Source: Pseudoneobacillus rhizosphaerae (lineage in GTDB: Bacteria > Bacillota > Bacilli > Bacillales > Cytobacillaceae). Taken from it: 64,000 nucleotides of DNA. Below, one piece after another: positions 1-8,164 of the stretch (within the stretch, counting starts at the first letter, position 1; each line of letters starts with the position of its first letter). The stretch covers positions 124,001 through 188,000 of the forward strand of contig NZ_CAKJTG010000006.1 of the NCBI RefSeq assembly GCF_917563885.1, in the 5' to 3' direction. Both the position numbers and the translations under genes were made by a program. The notes under the pieces were generated by a model. It was not told the origin of the DNA and searched no databases. It saw nothing but the letters and a program-made list of their open reading frames with translations.

Positions 1-516
1 GAGGAGAGCAAGGTGCACTTTGTTGAAAGCTTAAATCGGATCTCCAGTATTGCCTCTGTGTATGAAATCATTCTATCTAGTTCAAGTGTCGATGAAGTTG
101 ATATTTATAGTCTGATAGAAAAGATTGGAAATATGTTAGTGTATGAGGCAGAACAAGATAATAAGCAGATTCATATGAACTATTCTGGACCGCAACTACT
201 TATTCATTCTAGTAAAGCAGTTTCGGTTGCTCTAGTGATTAATGAGTTAATCCAAAATTGTGTCAAGCATGCCTTTCATCATACTTCAGAAGGAACAATC
301 GAAGTCCATTTTCAACAGAAAGATTTTGAAATGGTAATAGATGTTATAGATAATGGTGTAGGCTATTCGCTAAACGCCAAACCATCCTTGGGGTTAGATA
401 TTGTTAGGATGATGATTGAGCACGATTTATCTGGTCAATTTAAAATTGAACGAGCCGAAAAGGGGACAATTGCTTCAGTCAAATTCCCGATAGAAAAGGA
501 GGCTGTTCATGGATGA
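1..516 (+). CDS. eutW: EutW sensor histidine kinase, 3' part
   Basis: This is the C-terminal part of a HisKA_2/HATPase sensor kinase; the reading frame is already open at base 1. It shows the end of the dimerisation segment, then an ATPase domain with the N-box 'NELIQNCVKHAF', the G1 box 'DVIDNGVGYS' and the G2 segment 'LGLDIV'. The phospho-accepting histidine lies upstream of the window. Its stop overlaps the eutV start (ATGA at 513-516), so the two genes are translationally coupled. In Firmicute eut loci EutW senses ethanolamine and phosphorylates EutV. The symbol is inferred from the coupling to an ANTAR regulator and the eut genes that follow. Confidence 0.9.
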   Translation, partial: EESKVHFVESLNRISSIASVYEIILSSSSVDEVDIYSLIEKIGNMLVYEAEQDNKQIHMNYSGPQLLIHSSKAVSVALVINELIQNCVKHAFHHTSEGTIEVHFQQKDFEMVIDVIDNGVGYSLNAKPSLGLDIVRMMIEHDLSGQFKIERAEKGTIASVKFPIEKEAVHG

Positions 517-1085
517 AAAAGCGAATTATTTTAGTCGAAGACGAATCCATAGTCCGTTTAGATGTCGCGATGATGCTAGAGGATGCCGGATACGAGGTAA
601 TTGCTCAAGCAGGTGATGGTGAAAAAGCTGTTGAACTAGCTTTTTCGTTAAAGCCTGACCTCATCATTATGGATATCAAGATGCCTAAGTTGAATGGTTT
701 GAAAGCAAGTGAAATCATTTCTAAAAGTAGTAATATACCAATTTTGCTCTTAACGGCATATAGTCAAAAAGAATATATTGATAAAGCCAAACAAGCTAAT
801 ATTATGGGCTACTTAGTTAAGCCTATTAGTGAAGCTAATTTAATTCCAGCTGTTGAAATTGCTCTAAGGCAAGCTGAAAATACAAAGGCTTATCGTGAGC
901 AAGTCGAAAATATGAACAAGCAGCTCTTGGATCGAAAAATGATTGAAAAAGCAAAAGGAATTATTATGAAGAAATTGGATCTTTCTGAAGAAGACGCGTT
1001 TAAAAAACTGCGGAAACTTAGTATGAATAAGCAGGTTACACTGGAAAATGTAGCAAAACAAATTATTTTAAAATATAATTCGTAA
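513..1085 (+). CDS. eutV: EutV response regulator with ANTAR RNA-binding domain
   Basis: The 190-residue protein has a receiver domain (about 1-120, phospho-acceptor D54 in 'LIIMDIKMPK'), a helical linker and an ANTAR domain (about 128-188, 'IEKAKGIIMKK'). Family knowledge: EutV is an antiterminator. When phosphorylated by EutW it dimerises and binds hairpins in eut leaders, which blocks terminators. Two such leaders are seen in this locus (1109-1160 and 3500-3560), so both the regulator and its targets are present. It overlaps eutW by 4 bp. Confidence 0.95.
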   Translation: MKKRIILVEDESIVRLDVAMMLEDAGYEVIAQAGDGEKAVELAFSLKPDLIIMDIKMPKLNGLKASEIISKSSNIPILLLTAYSQKEYIDKAKQANIMGYLVKPISEANLIPAVEIALRQAENTKAYREQVENMNKQLLDRKMIEKAKGIIMKKLDLSEEDAFKKLRKLSMNKQVTLENVAKQIILKYNS

Positions 1086-1108
1086 AGCCTTCAAAAAGTG
1101 AATAGACC

Positions 1109-1160
1109 GGGCAAAGGTGCTCTGCGGTTTTAATTCAAGAAACCGTACGGCACCTTTTTG
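1109..1160 (+). promoter_or_regulatory. ANTAR hairpin overlapping a terminator, leader of eutH
   Basis: The stem GGGC/GCTC (1109-1112 and 1119-1122) closes the hexaloop AAAGGT, with A at position 1 and G at position 4 as in known EutV sites. The same bases form one arm of an intrinsic terminator: 1113-1120 pairs with 1150-1157, CGGTTT 1125-1130 pairs with AAACCG 1140-1145, and a T-rich run follows. The two folds exclude each other, as expected for EutV antitermination of eutH. I could not define the usual first hairpin (P1) with confidence; it should lie in 1085-1108. Confidence 0.85.
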
Positions 1161-1297
1161 TCTTTTTTGGGAGTTACCATATGATCTTTCGGAAGTATTC
1201 CATTTAAGAGGCAATTAGCTAAAATGGTAAGGTTTGGTTCTAGAAGGCGGCTTCATTTTCCGTTTAATATAATTATATAGAATAAGGGGGTTTTTGT

Positions 1298-2554
1298 ATG
1301 GAGATTGTAGGTAATATTGTTATCTACATAATCATGACGTGTGCTGTGTTGGGAGCATTTGCAGCGATACGTAATAGTGACAGTGGTCTAGGAGCACAAT
1401 TTATGGAAGGGCTGCATGCAGTTGGGCATATTTTCGTACCTGCTGCAGGGATTATGGCATCCATTCCATATCTTTCATGGTTTATCGACAAAGTTTGCGG
1501 ACCGTTTTTTGCCGCTATCGGTGCGGATCCAGCAATTGCAGCAACAGCCATTTTAGCAACTGATATGGGTGGGTATCAATTAGCTGAAGTATTAAAACAA
1601 ACCCAAGAAGGCTGGATTATGGCCATGATTGTTGGCTTTATGGCCGGAGCAACCATTGTGTTCTCCATACCAATGGGACTTGCCATGTTAGACAAGCGTG
1701 ATCATAAGTATATGGCACTTGGTATTATGTCAGGGATCCTAACCATTCCATTTGGCGCACTTATTTCTAGTACAATTATTACTCTATCAAGCTCTAAATT
1801 TCGTGATTTTATTTCTACAACGGGAGAAGCAAAATATCAATTTGCATTAGGTTATGGACAAGTCATTTTGAACCTTAGTCCGCTTCTACTATTTGTTGTC
1901 TTACTTGCGGCTGGATTATATTTCCTACCTGACCTTATGATTAAGTGCTTTATGTGGTTTGGACGTATCATGGACGCTGCAATCAAATTAGTTCTTGTAT
2001 TCTCAATTGTGGAAATTTTCACTGGATTATTTTCCAATGTATTCGGAAGCTGGGGCTTCCACCCAATTATGGCGGATGCTGACGATCAATTCCGGGCACT
2101 TGAAACCGCTGGTTACATCGGGATCATGCTAGCAGGTGCATTCCCAATGGTTTATTTATTACAGAAATATGCAGGTGGACCACTTGAAGCGCTAGGCCGA
2201 AAAATCGGTCTTAGTAAAGAAGGAAGCGCTGGACTTGTAGCAACGATTGCTAATATCCTAGCTATGTTCAAACTTGTAAAAACGATGCCACCAAAAGATA
2301 AAGTAATTAATATTTCTTTTGCTGTCTGTGCTGCATTCTTATTTGGAGACCATTTATCCTTTACAGCAAACTTCCAACCAACATTAATCTTACCAATTTT
2401 GGTCGGGAAAATATCTGCTGGAGTGATTGGTATTGGTCTTGCTTATTGGTTATCGGTACCGAAAGCGCTTGAATTAGAAAAAAAGGACCGCGAAGCAGGC
2501 ATTATTGGTAAGGATGAGTATTTGCCAAAGAAAGATATGAAAAAAGCAATATAA
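1298..2554 (+). CDS. eutH: EutH ethanolamine permease
   Basis: This polytopic inner-membrane protein of 418 residues is close to the usual EutH length of about 410. It has about ten hydrophobic segments, starting with 'IVIYIIMTCAVLGAFAA'. Conserved EutH-type blocks such as 'ATDMGGYQLA' and 'FGDHLSFTA' are visible. Family role: uptake of ethanolamine, mainly when the protonated form predominates. The start is ATG after AAGGGGG. It lies directly downstream of the first ANTAR attenuator and 31 bp before eutS. The short charged C-terminus is probably cytoplasmic. Confidence 0.93.
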   Translation: MEIVGNIVIYIIMTCAVLGAFAAIRNSDSGLGAQFMEGLHAVGHIFVPAAGIMASIPYLSWFIDKVCGPFFAAIGADPAIAATAILATDMGGYQLAEVLKQTQEGWIMAMIVGFMAGATIVFSIPMGLAMLDKRDHKYMALGIMSGILTIPFGALISSTIITLSSSKFRDFISTTGEAKYQFALGYGQVILNLSPLLLFVVLLAAGLYFLPDLMIKCFMWFGRIMDAAIKLVLVFSIVEIFTGLFSNVFGSWGFHPIMADADDQFRALETAGYIGIMLAGAFPMVYLLQKYAGGPLEALGRKIGLSKEGSAGLVATIANILAMFKLVKTMPPKDKVINISFAVCAAFLFGDHLSFTANFQPTLILPILVGKISAGVIGIGLAYWLSVPKALELEKKDREAGIIGKDEYLPKKDMKKAI

Positions 2555-2585
2555 ATAGGGTAGTCACCATAGGAGGTCAGTTGTG

Positions 2586-2927
2586 ATGAGTGAAGAGAAA
2601 AAACGATTTATCCAAGAATTCGTACCAGGAAAGCAAGTGACATTAAGTCATCTTATAGCCAATCCAGACCCCGATATGTTCGAGAAATTAGGAATTCAGC
2701 AAGCAGGTGCGATGGGGATTTTAACGTTAACACCAAGTGAGACCGTAATAATTGCGGGGGACTTAGCTACAAAGGCAGCCGATGTTCAGATTGGATTTCT
2801 TGACCGTTTTACAGGGAGTCTCGTGATTATCGGGAGCGTTTCCTCGGTGCAAATGGCAATGGAAGAAATTAACCGGTTTTTGTCTGAAGTATTAAGATAC
2901 ACCCCAGCAGAAATTACCAAGTCGTAA
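2586..2927 (+). CDS. eutS: EutS BMC shell protein
   Basis: This is a single BMC-domain protein of about 113 residues. The order of elements is the circularly permuted type of EutS/PduU: an N-terminal extension '[18 protein letters not shown]', then the BMC core with '[18 protein letters not shown]'. It forms hexameric facets of the microcompartment. The ATG at 2586 is preferred over the adjacent GTG at 2583, because AGGAGG at 2571-2576 sits 9 nt upstream; both are possible. It is followed 12 bp later by eutP. Confidence 0.92.
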   Translation: MSEEKKRFIQEFVPGKQVTLSHLIANPDPDMFEKLGIQQAGAMGILTLTPSETVIIAGDLATKAADVQIGFLDRFTGSLVIIGSVSSVQMAMEEINRFLSEVLRYTPAEITKS

Positions 2928-2939
2928 TGGAGGTTACTA

Positions 2940-3437
2940 ATGACGAAGAAAAATAGGGCGATGTTAATTGGCTCCATTGGTGCTGGTAAATCAACATTAA
3001 CCAATGCTCTTCTAGAACGGAAGGGTAAGGCGGTTAAAACTCAAGCTCTCAACTACTCTGACTGGATTGTTGATACACCGGGCGAATACACAGAAAATCC
3101 GTTTTTTTATAAAAATATTATGGCAACGGCACTTGAAGTGACCCATGTATTATATTTGCAGGATTCTACAAAGCAAAAAACAATTTTCCCTCCTGGATTC
3201 AGTAAGGGCTTTAATAAATTGCCGATTGGAGTTGTGACTAAAAGTGATTCCGATTGTGCGGATATTGAGGCTGCTATAAGTCAATTAAGGAGGGCGATTC
3301 CAAGAGGTCCAATCGTCATTTCCTCCTCAGTGAGTGGAAAAGGTATTCAAGAAATTCGTAATTTAGTAAAATGCAATACGATTGAAGAGATGGAGGAGTA
3401 TGCGAAATCCATTTCCGCAGAAGTAGTCGTTTTTTAG
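2940..3437 (+). CDS. eutP: EutP GTPase-like protein
   Basis: This P-loop protein of 165 residues has Walker A 'GSIGAGKST' (residues 11-19) and a G3-like 'DTPGEY'. A 'TKSD' segment matches a G4 motif. It belongs to the EutP/PduV family. Its role is not settled: acetate kinase activity has been reported for some EutP proteins, and PduV has been linked to BMC positioning. It ends just before the second attenuator, so it is the last gene of the eutH-S-P block. Confidence 0.9.
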   Translation: MTKKNRAMLIGSIGAGKSTLTNALLERKGKAVKTQALNYSDWIVDTPGEYTENPFFYKNIMATALEVTHVLYLQDSTKQKTIFPPGFSKGFNKLPIGVVTKSDSDCADIEAAISQLRRAIPRGPIVISSSVSGKGIQEIRNLVKCNTIEEMEEYAKSISAEVVVF

Positions 3438-3499
3438 TTGAAAGCCTTTACAAAAATAAAACTGTATACTATATTTAAAGTATACAAATGAATTCACTA

Positions 3500-3560
3500 G
3501 GCAAAGGCGCCTTATACAGTCTGTCATGAAAATGATAGATTCGTATGAGGTGCCTTTTTC
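3500..3560 (+). promoter_or_regulatory. ANTAR hairpin overlapping a terminator, leader of eutA
   Basis: The hairpin GGC-AAAGGC-GCC (3500-3511) has a hexaloop with A1 and G4. It overlaps the left arm of a 15-bp terminator stem (3503-3517 with 3543-3557, two G-U pairs) followed by TTTTT. Upstream, 3467-3488 holds a separate 7-bp AT-rich hairpin of unknown role. This is a second, internal control point, so eutA and the genes after it can be set apart from eutH-S-P. Confidence 0.85.
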
Positions 3561-3589
3561 GTTATTTTGAAAATATTTTGTAATATGAG

Positions 3590-5047
3590 GTGGTCAGCAT
3601 CAAAAGATATGAACCTCAAAAAGAGGATATTTTAAGTGCAGGTATAGATATCGGTACAAGTACGACAAAAATTGTCATTAGTAAATTTTCTCTTATGAAT
3701 ATGGCTGGTGGGATGCATATGCCACGAATAGAGATTATCAATAAGGAAGTTTTGTATCGAAGCCCAATTTACCGTACACCTTTACTGACAGCAACGAAGA
3801 TTGATATTAAAGCTGTTGAAAATATCGTTAAACAAGAGTATGCCAAGGCTGGTATTCAGCCTAACGATATTCGGACCGGTGCCGTAATTATTACGGGAGA
3901 AACAGCAACAAAAGAAAATGCCCAAGAAATGGTCCACACATTATCCGATAATGCAGGCGAATTTCTTGTTGCCACAGCAGGACCTGATTTAGAGGGAATT
4001 ATTGCTGCTAAAGGTTCGGGAGCCTATGAATATTCAAAAAAGACTGGGAAAGTAATCGCGAATATTGATATTGGTGGGGGAACCGCCAATGTAGCTGTCT
4101 ATAAATCAGGAAAACTTTGTGGTACATGTACCTTACATATTGGTGGTAGATTAATAGAATTCAATGGTGAACAAATTAAGAGTGTGTCAATGCCGATTAA
4201 GAAATTGTTCCAACAGTGGGGTACCGTCCTAAATATAGGTGATAACAGACATATCGCGGTGATTCAAAAGTTGACCGATTATATGTCAGCTGTGATTGCT
4301 AGAATGCTAAAGTGTGAGCTCTTATCATCTGATCAGCCACTGATTTTAGGACATGAACCAAATTGGAAGGAAAAAATTGATGGGATCATGTTTTCTGGCG
4401 GAGTCGGTGAGTGTATCTACAGATACGAGAATCGTTCATCTGGAATATCCCAATATGACGACATCGGGGAAATGTTAGCCCGCTCCCTTAAGGAAAGTAA
4501 AGAACTTTCGTCTTGGGAATGGATAAACCCTGTGGAAACAGTGAGAGCTACTGTATTAGGCGCAGGTACCCAAACAACAGAAATAAGTGGTGCAACAATC
4601 CATGCTGATAGCAGTGATTTACCCATTCGGAACTTACCAGTTTATGAATTCGACTTTGACAACAACCTGTTTGAGGGATTGAAAAGGCTGCCAACCGCCT
4701 TCCAAAATGCAGTTGATTTATATGACTCACAGCGCGAAGGACAAAATTTCTCTTTATACTTAACGAATTTGCCTTATTTAGGATTTCGTGATGTACAACA
4801 ATTGGCAGGCGGCATTCTGGATTCGATTAAAGCAAAACCCAATCCTAAGCAACCACTTGTCATTGTATTAGAGAGTGACCATGCAAAGGTGCTTGGACAA
4901 ACCCTTCAAGTCCAAAACCCTACTCAAAGCATCATTTGTATTGATCAAATACGTGTCGACCAAGGCGACTATATCGATATTGGTCACTTACTACAAACAA
5001 ATGTTGTTCCAGTGGTGATCAAAACGCTAACGTTTCATCACCAATAA
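3590..5047 (+). CDS. eutA: EutA ethanolamine ammonia-lyase reactivase
   Basis: This ASKHA-fold ATPase of 485 residues matches the family length. The N-terminal phosphate motif is 'AGIDIGTSTTKIVISK' and a second nucleotide motif is 'IANIDIGGGTANVAVY'. It swaps damaged cobalamin out of the EutBC lyase at the cost of ATP. The GTG at 3590 is the only canonical in-frame start before the conserved region, but the Shine-Dalgarno-like AGGTGGTC overlaps it instead of preceding it (see findings). eutB follows after 18 bp. Confidence 0.93.
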   Translation: MVSIKRYEPQKEDILSAGIDIGTSTTKIVISKFSLMNMAGGMHMPRIEIINKEVLYRSPIYRTPLLTATKIDIKAVENIVKQEYAKAGIQPNDIRTGAVIITGETATKENAQEMVHTLSDNAGEFLVATAGPDLEGIIAAKGSGAYEYSKKTGKVIANIDIGGGTANVAVYKSGKLCGTCTLHIGGRLIEFNGEQIKSVSMPIKKLFQQWGTVLNIGDNRHIAVIQKLTDYMSAVIARMLKCELLSSDQPLILGHEPNWKEKIDGIMFSGGVGECIYRYENRSSGISQYDDIGEMLARSLKESKELSSWEWINPVETVRATVLGAGTQTTEISGATIHADSSDLPIRNLPVYEFDFDNNLFEGLKRLPTAFQNAVDLYDSQREGQNFSLYLTNLPYLGFRDVQQLAGGILDSIKAKPNPKQPLVIVLESDHAKVLGQTLQVQNPTQSIICIDQIRVDQGDYIDIGHLLQTNVVPVVIKTLTFHHQ

Positions 5048-5065
5048 GAAAGGAGGAATTTTTCC

Positions 5066-6430
5066 ATGAAGCTACAAACGAACTATTTAGGAACGGTGTA
5101 TCAATTCACCTCCTTAAAAGATTTATTTGCTAAAGCAAATGAAGAAAAATCTGGAGACCGCTTAGCGGGATTAGCAGCTGAAACTGTTCAAGAGCGAATT
5201 GCTGCTAAAGAAGTTCTTAGTCAGTTAACTCTTTCAGATATCCGTGAAAATCCAATGCTACCTCCAGACACAGATGAAGTTTCACGCATTATTGAAAGTC
5301 AGATTAATCATCCAGTTTACCAATCAATCAAGAACTGGTCAGTGGCAGAATTACGTGAATATATTTTAAGTGACACGACGACCGGTGAAGATTTAAAAAG
5401 ACTTAGCCGTGGTTTAAATAGTGAAATGATTGCAGCAGTAGCGAAACTAATGTCAAATTTAGACCTCGTTCATGCTGCTAACAAAATTGAAATTTTAACA
5501 AAATGTAATATTACTATTGGTTATAAAGGAACATTACCTTCTCGACTTCAACCAAACCATCCGACTGACCATGTGGAAGGAATGATCGCTTCTCTTAAAG
5601 AGGGTTTATCTTACGGGATGGGGGATGCCGTCATCGGAATCAATCCTGTAGATGATTCAGTTGAAAGTGTCAAGCGCTTACTTCATGCGACACATGATTT
5701 TATTAGCGAATGGGAAATTCCAACACAAAACTGTGTGTTAGCTCATGTTACGGCACAAATGAAGGCCATTGAGCAAGGGGCACCTGCTGATATGATTTTC
5801 CAAAGTATTGCGGGTACAGAAGCAGCAAACCGTTCGTTTGGTATCACAGCTTCTATGCTTGAGGAAGCAAACGATATGGCTAAAAGGTTAGGGACAGGCT
5901 CAGGACCTCAACGCTTATACTTTGAAACGGGTCAAGGGTCTGAACTATCGGCTGAAGCTCACTTTGGAATCGATCAAATGACACTAGAATCTAGAAATTA
6001 CGGATTCGCACGTTACTATGATCCATACATCGTTAATACTGTTGTCGGCTTTATCGGTCCTGAATATTTGTATAACAATAAGCAAGTCATTCGTGCTGGG
6101 TTAGAGGATCATTTTATGGGTAAAATGCATTGCCTGCCAATGGGAGTTGACATTTGTTATACGAACCATATTAAGGCCGACCAAAATGATATCGAAGACC
6201 TAGGGGTGCTGTTAACAGCAGCAGGAGTGAATTTTGTTATTGCCACTCCGATGGGGGATGATTGCATGTTAAATTATCAATCATTAAGCTATCACGATGT
6301 AGCTACTTTAAGACAAACAATGAATAAACGCCCATCTCCGATTTTCGCTGAATGGCTTGAAAAAATGGGTATTTTTGAAAACGGTAAGCTAAGTAAGATT
6401 GCTGGCGATCCGACCATTTTTTCACGATAG
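5066..6430 (+). CDS. eutB: EutB ethanolamine ammonia-lyase large subunit
   Basis: This 454-residue protein has full family length. It is a TIM-barrel lyase subunit that converts ethanolamine to acetaldehyde and ammonia with adenosylcobalamin. Typical EutB segments are seen: 'KCNITIGYKGTLPSRLQPN', 'ETGQGSELSAEAHFGIDQ' and 'HCLPMGVDICYTNH'. The start is ATG after AAAGGAGG. The protein should sit in the microcompartment lumen with EutC. Confidence 0.97.
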   Translation: MKLQTNYLGTVYQFTSLKDLFAKANEEKSGDRLAGLAAETVQERIAAKEVLSQLTLSDIRENPMLPPDTDEVSRIIESQINHPVYQSIKNWSVAELREYILSDTTTGEDLKRLSRGLNSEMIAAVAKLMSNLDLVHAANKIEILTKCNITIGYKGTLPSRLQPNHPTDHVEGMIASLKEGLSYGMGDAVIGINPVDDSVESVKRLLHATHDFISEWEIPTQNCVLAHVTAQMKAIEQGAPADMIFQSIAGTEAANRSFGITASMLEEANDMAKRLGTGSGPQRLYFETGQGSELSAEAHFGIDQMTLESRNYGFARYYDPYIVNTVVGFIGPEYLYNNKQVIRAGLEDHFMGKMHCLPMGVDICYTNHIKADQNDIEDLGVLLTAAGVNFVIATPMGDDCMLNYQSLSYHDVATLRQTMNKRPSPIFAEWLEKMGIFENGKLSKIAGDPTIFSR

Positions 6431-6443
6431 GAGCTGATAAAAA

Positions 6444-7475
6444 ATGAATCCTGAACTAGTTGAAAAAGTCACAAAAATGATAGTAGAAAGAATACAAGCC
6501 CAACAAGAAGTGGAAAGTAATCCGGCTGCAACAACAGTGAAATTTTGGAATCATGCTCAGGGTACGGAGCCATCAGTTACCGCTAGAACAGTGGTAACTG
6601 ATACGAACTCCATACAAGAAAATAATCACGGAAAAGGTCTTGTTCAATTCCGTAGTTACACAGATGATACTTCGGCATCTTCTGTAGGAGAAAAAGTGTC
6701 TACGAATCAGAAAGAAAGTTCTACTAAAGCGGCAATCGATCCTAGTCACGGAATTGATAATCCTTTAAATCCTGAGGAGCTAAAGGATCTTGTGAGTAAA
6801 ACACCAGCACGTATTGGAGTAGGTCGAGCTGGATTAAGACCGAAAACAAATACTTGGCTAAAGTTCCGCTTTGATCATGCAGCTGCAGTAGATGCCGTAT
6901 ACGGTGATGTTCAAGAGAATCTTTTAACACGTCTAGAACTCTTTAAAGTCAATACGTTAGTGAAGGATAAGGAAACGTACATTAGACGACCTGATCTTGG
7001 ACGAAAGCTTTCAGAAGAAGCAAAGCAAATGATCAAAGAAAAATGCCGTAAATCACCAACTGTACAGATCATCGTATCAGATGGGCTAAGCTCAAGTGCA
7101 GTTGACGAGAATGCAGAGGATGTTTTCTTATCTCTTCAACAATCGCTGCAAAGCTTAGGTCTTGATACAGGAACTCCTTTTTATATTGAAAAGGGTCGTG
7201 TTGCCGTGATGGATGATGTTGGCGAGTTAATACAGCCCAAAGTCGTCGTATTACTAATCGGCGAACGTCCTGGTCTTGTAAGTGCCGAATCGTTAAGTGC
7301 TTATTTATGCTATATGCCAAAAAAAGGAACGATTGAAGCAGATCGAATGGTCATTTCTAATATTCATAAAGGTGGAATACCTCCTGTCGAGGCTGGCGCC
7401 TATCTTGGAACGGTTATCCAGAAAGTATTAAAATATGAAGCTAGCGGAGTATCGCTAGTTCAAAAAGAAAGCTAG
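6444..7475 (+). CDS. eutC: EutC ethanolamine ammonia-lyase small subunit
   Basis: The catalytic part is the usual EutC domain from about residue 108 on ('ARIGVGRAGLRPKTNTWLKF', 'VIVSDGLSS'-like region, 'LIGERPGLVSAESLSAYLCY'). It completes the adenosylcobalamin site at the subunit interface. The protein has 343 residues against roughly 295 in enterics, and the extra length is an N-terminal Ser/Thr/Asn-rich linker. The first 20 residues ('VEKVTKMIVERIQAQ') form a predicted amphipathic helix like those on other cargo here, probably an encapsulation signal. That reading is inferred. Confidence 0.95.
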   Translation: MNPELVEKVTKMIVERIQAQQEVESNPAATTVKFWNHAQGTEPSVTARTVVTDTNSIQENNHGKGLVQFRSYTDDTSASSVGEKVSTNQKESSTKAAIDPSHGIDNPLNPEELKDLVSKTPARIGVGRAGLRPKTNTWLKFRFDHAAAVDAVYGDVQENLLTRLELFKVNTLVKDKETYIRRPDLGRKLSEEAKQMIKEKCRKSPTVQIIVSDGLSSSAVDENAEDVFLSLQQSLQSLGLDTGTPFYIEKGRVAVMDDVGELIQPKVVVLLIGERPGLVSAESLSAYLCYMPKKGTIEADRMVISNIHKGGIPPVEAGAYLGTVIQKVLKYEASGVSLVQKES

Positions 7476-7487
7476 GGGGTAAGGGAT

Positions 7488-8135
7488 ATGACTTTAGAAC
7501 GGATTCACGCTGAAATACTAGCTGTTCGAGTTATTCCGAATGTTGACCCTAATTTGGCTAAACAATTTAATTTGGAGCCCCATCAACGCAGTTTGGGGAT
7601 TTTCACCTCAACAGTTGATGATATCGGCTATACGGCTTTAGATGAAGCGACAAAAAGATCAGATGTAGAAGTGGTGTATGCACGCTCCTTTTATGGCGGT
7701 TCCGCACACGCTTCAGGTCCTTTATCAGGAGAAATGATTGGCATAATTGCGGGTCCATCTCCGGATGAAGTAAAAAGTGGGCTAGAAGCCGTTTTCCAAA
7801 CAGCTGAGGGAGATGCCTTTTTTGAGGCTCTCAATCCTGAAAAGACACATGCCATCTATGCACATGTTGTTTCAAGGACGGGTTCCTATCTTTCAAAGGA
7901 AGCAGGAATCCCTCAAGGTGAGCCACTAGCCTATCTGATTGCTCCACCACTTGAAGCCGTATATGGATTAGATGCCGCATTAAAGGCGGCAGATGTGGAA
8001 CTTGTTAAGTTTTTTGGACCTCCGTCTGAAACAAACTTTGGTGGAGGGCTTTTAACAGGCTCACAATCAGCATGTCGAGCGGCAGCGGATGCGTTCCGTC
8101 AAGCCATTCTAGATATTGCTAATAATCCAAAATAA
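7488..8135 (+). CDS. eutL: EutL tandem-BMC shell protein
   Basis: This is a 215-residue trimeric shell protein with two BMC repeats (about 1-105 and 106-215). 'VYARSFYGGSAHASGPLSGE' and 'FFGPPSETNFGGGLLTG' mark the two halves. EutL trimers form large gated pores for substrate or cofactor passage. It has an ATG start 12 bp after eutC with a GGGGTAAGGG ribosome site. Confidence 0.95.
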   Translation: MTLERIHAEILAVRVIPNVDPNLAKQFNLEPHQRSLGIFTSTVDDIGYTALDEATKRSDVEVVYARSFYGGSAHASGPLSGEMIGIIAGPSPDEVKSGLEAVFQTAEGDAFFEALNPEKTHAIYAHVVSRTGSYLSKEAGIPQGEPLAYLIAPPLEAVYGLDAALKAADVELVKFFGPPSETNFGGGLLTGSQSACRAAADAFRQAILDIANNPK

Positions 8136-8164
8136 ATATAGTCATACCAACAAAGGAGTATATT

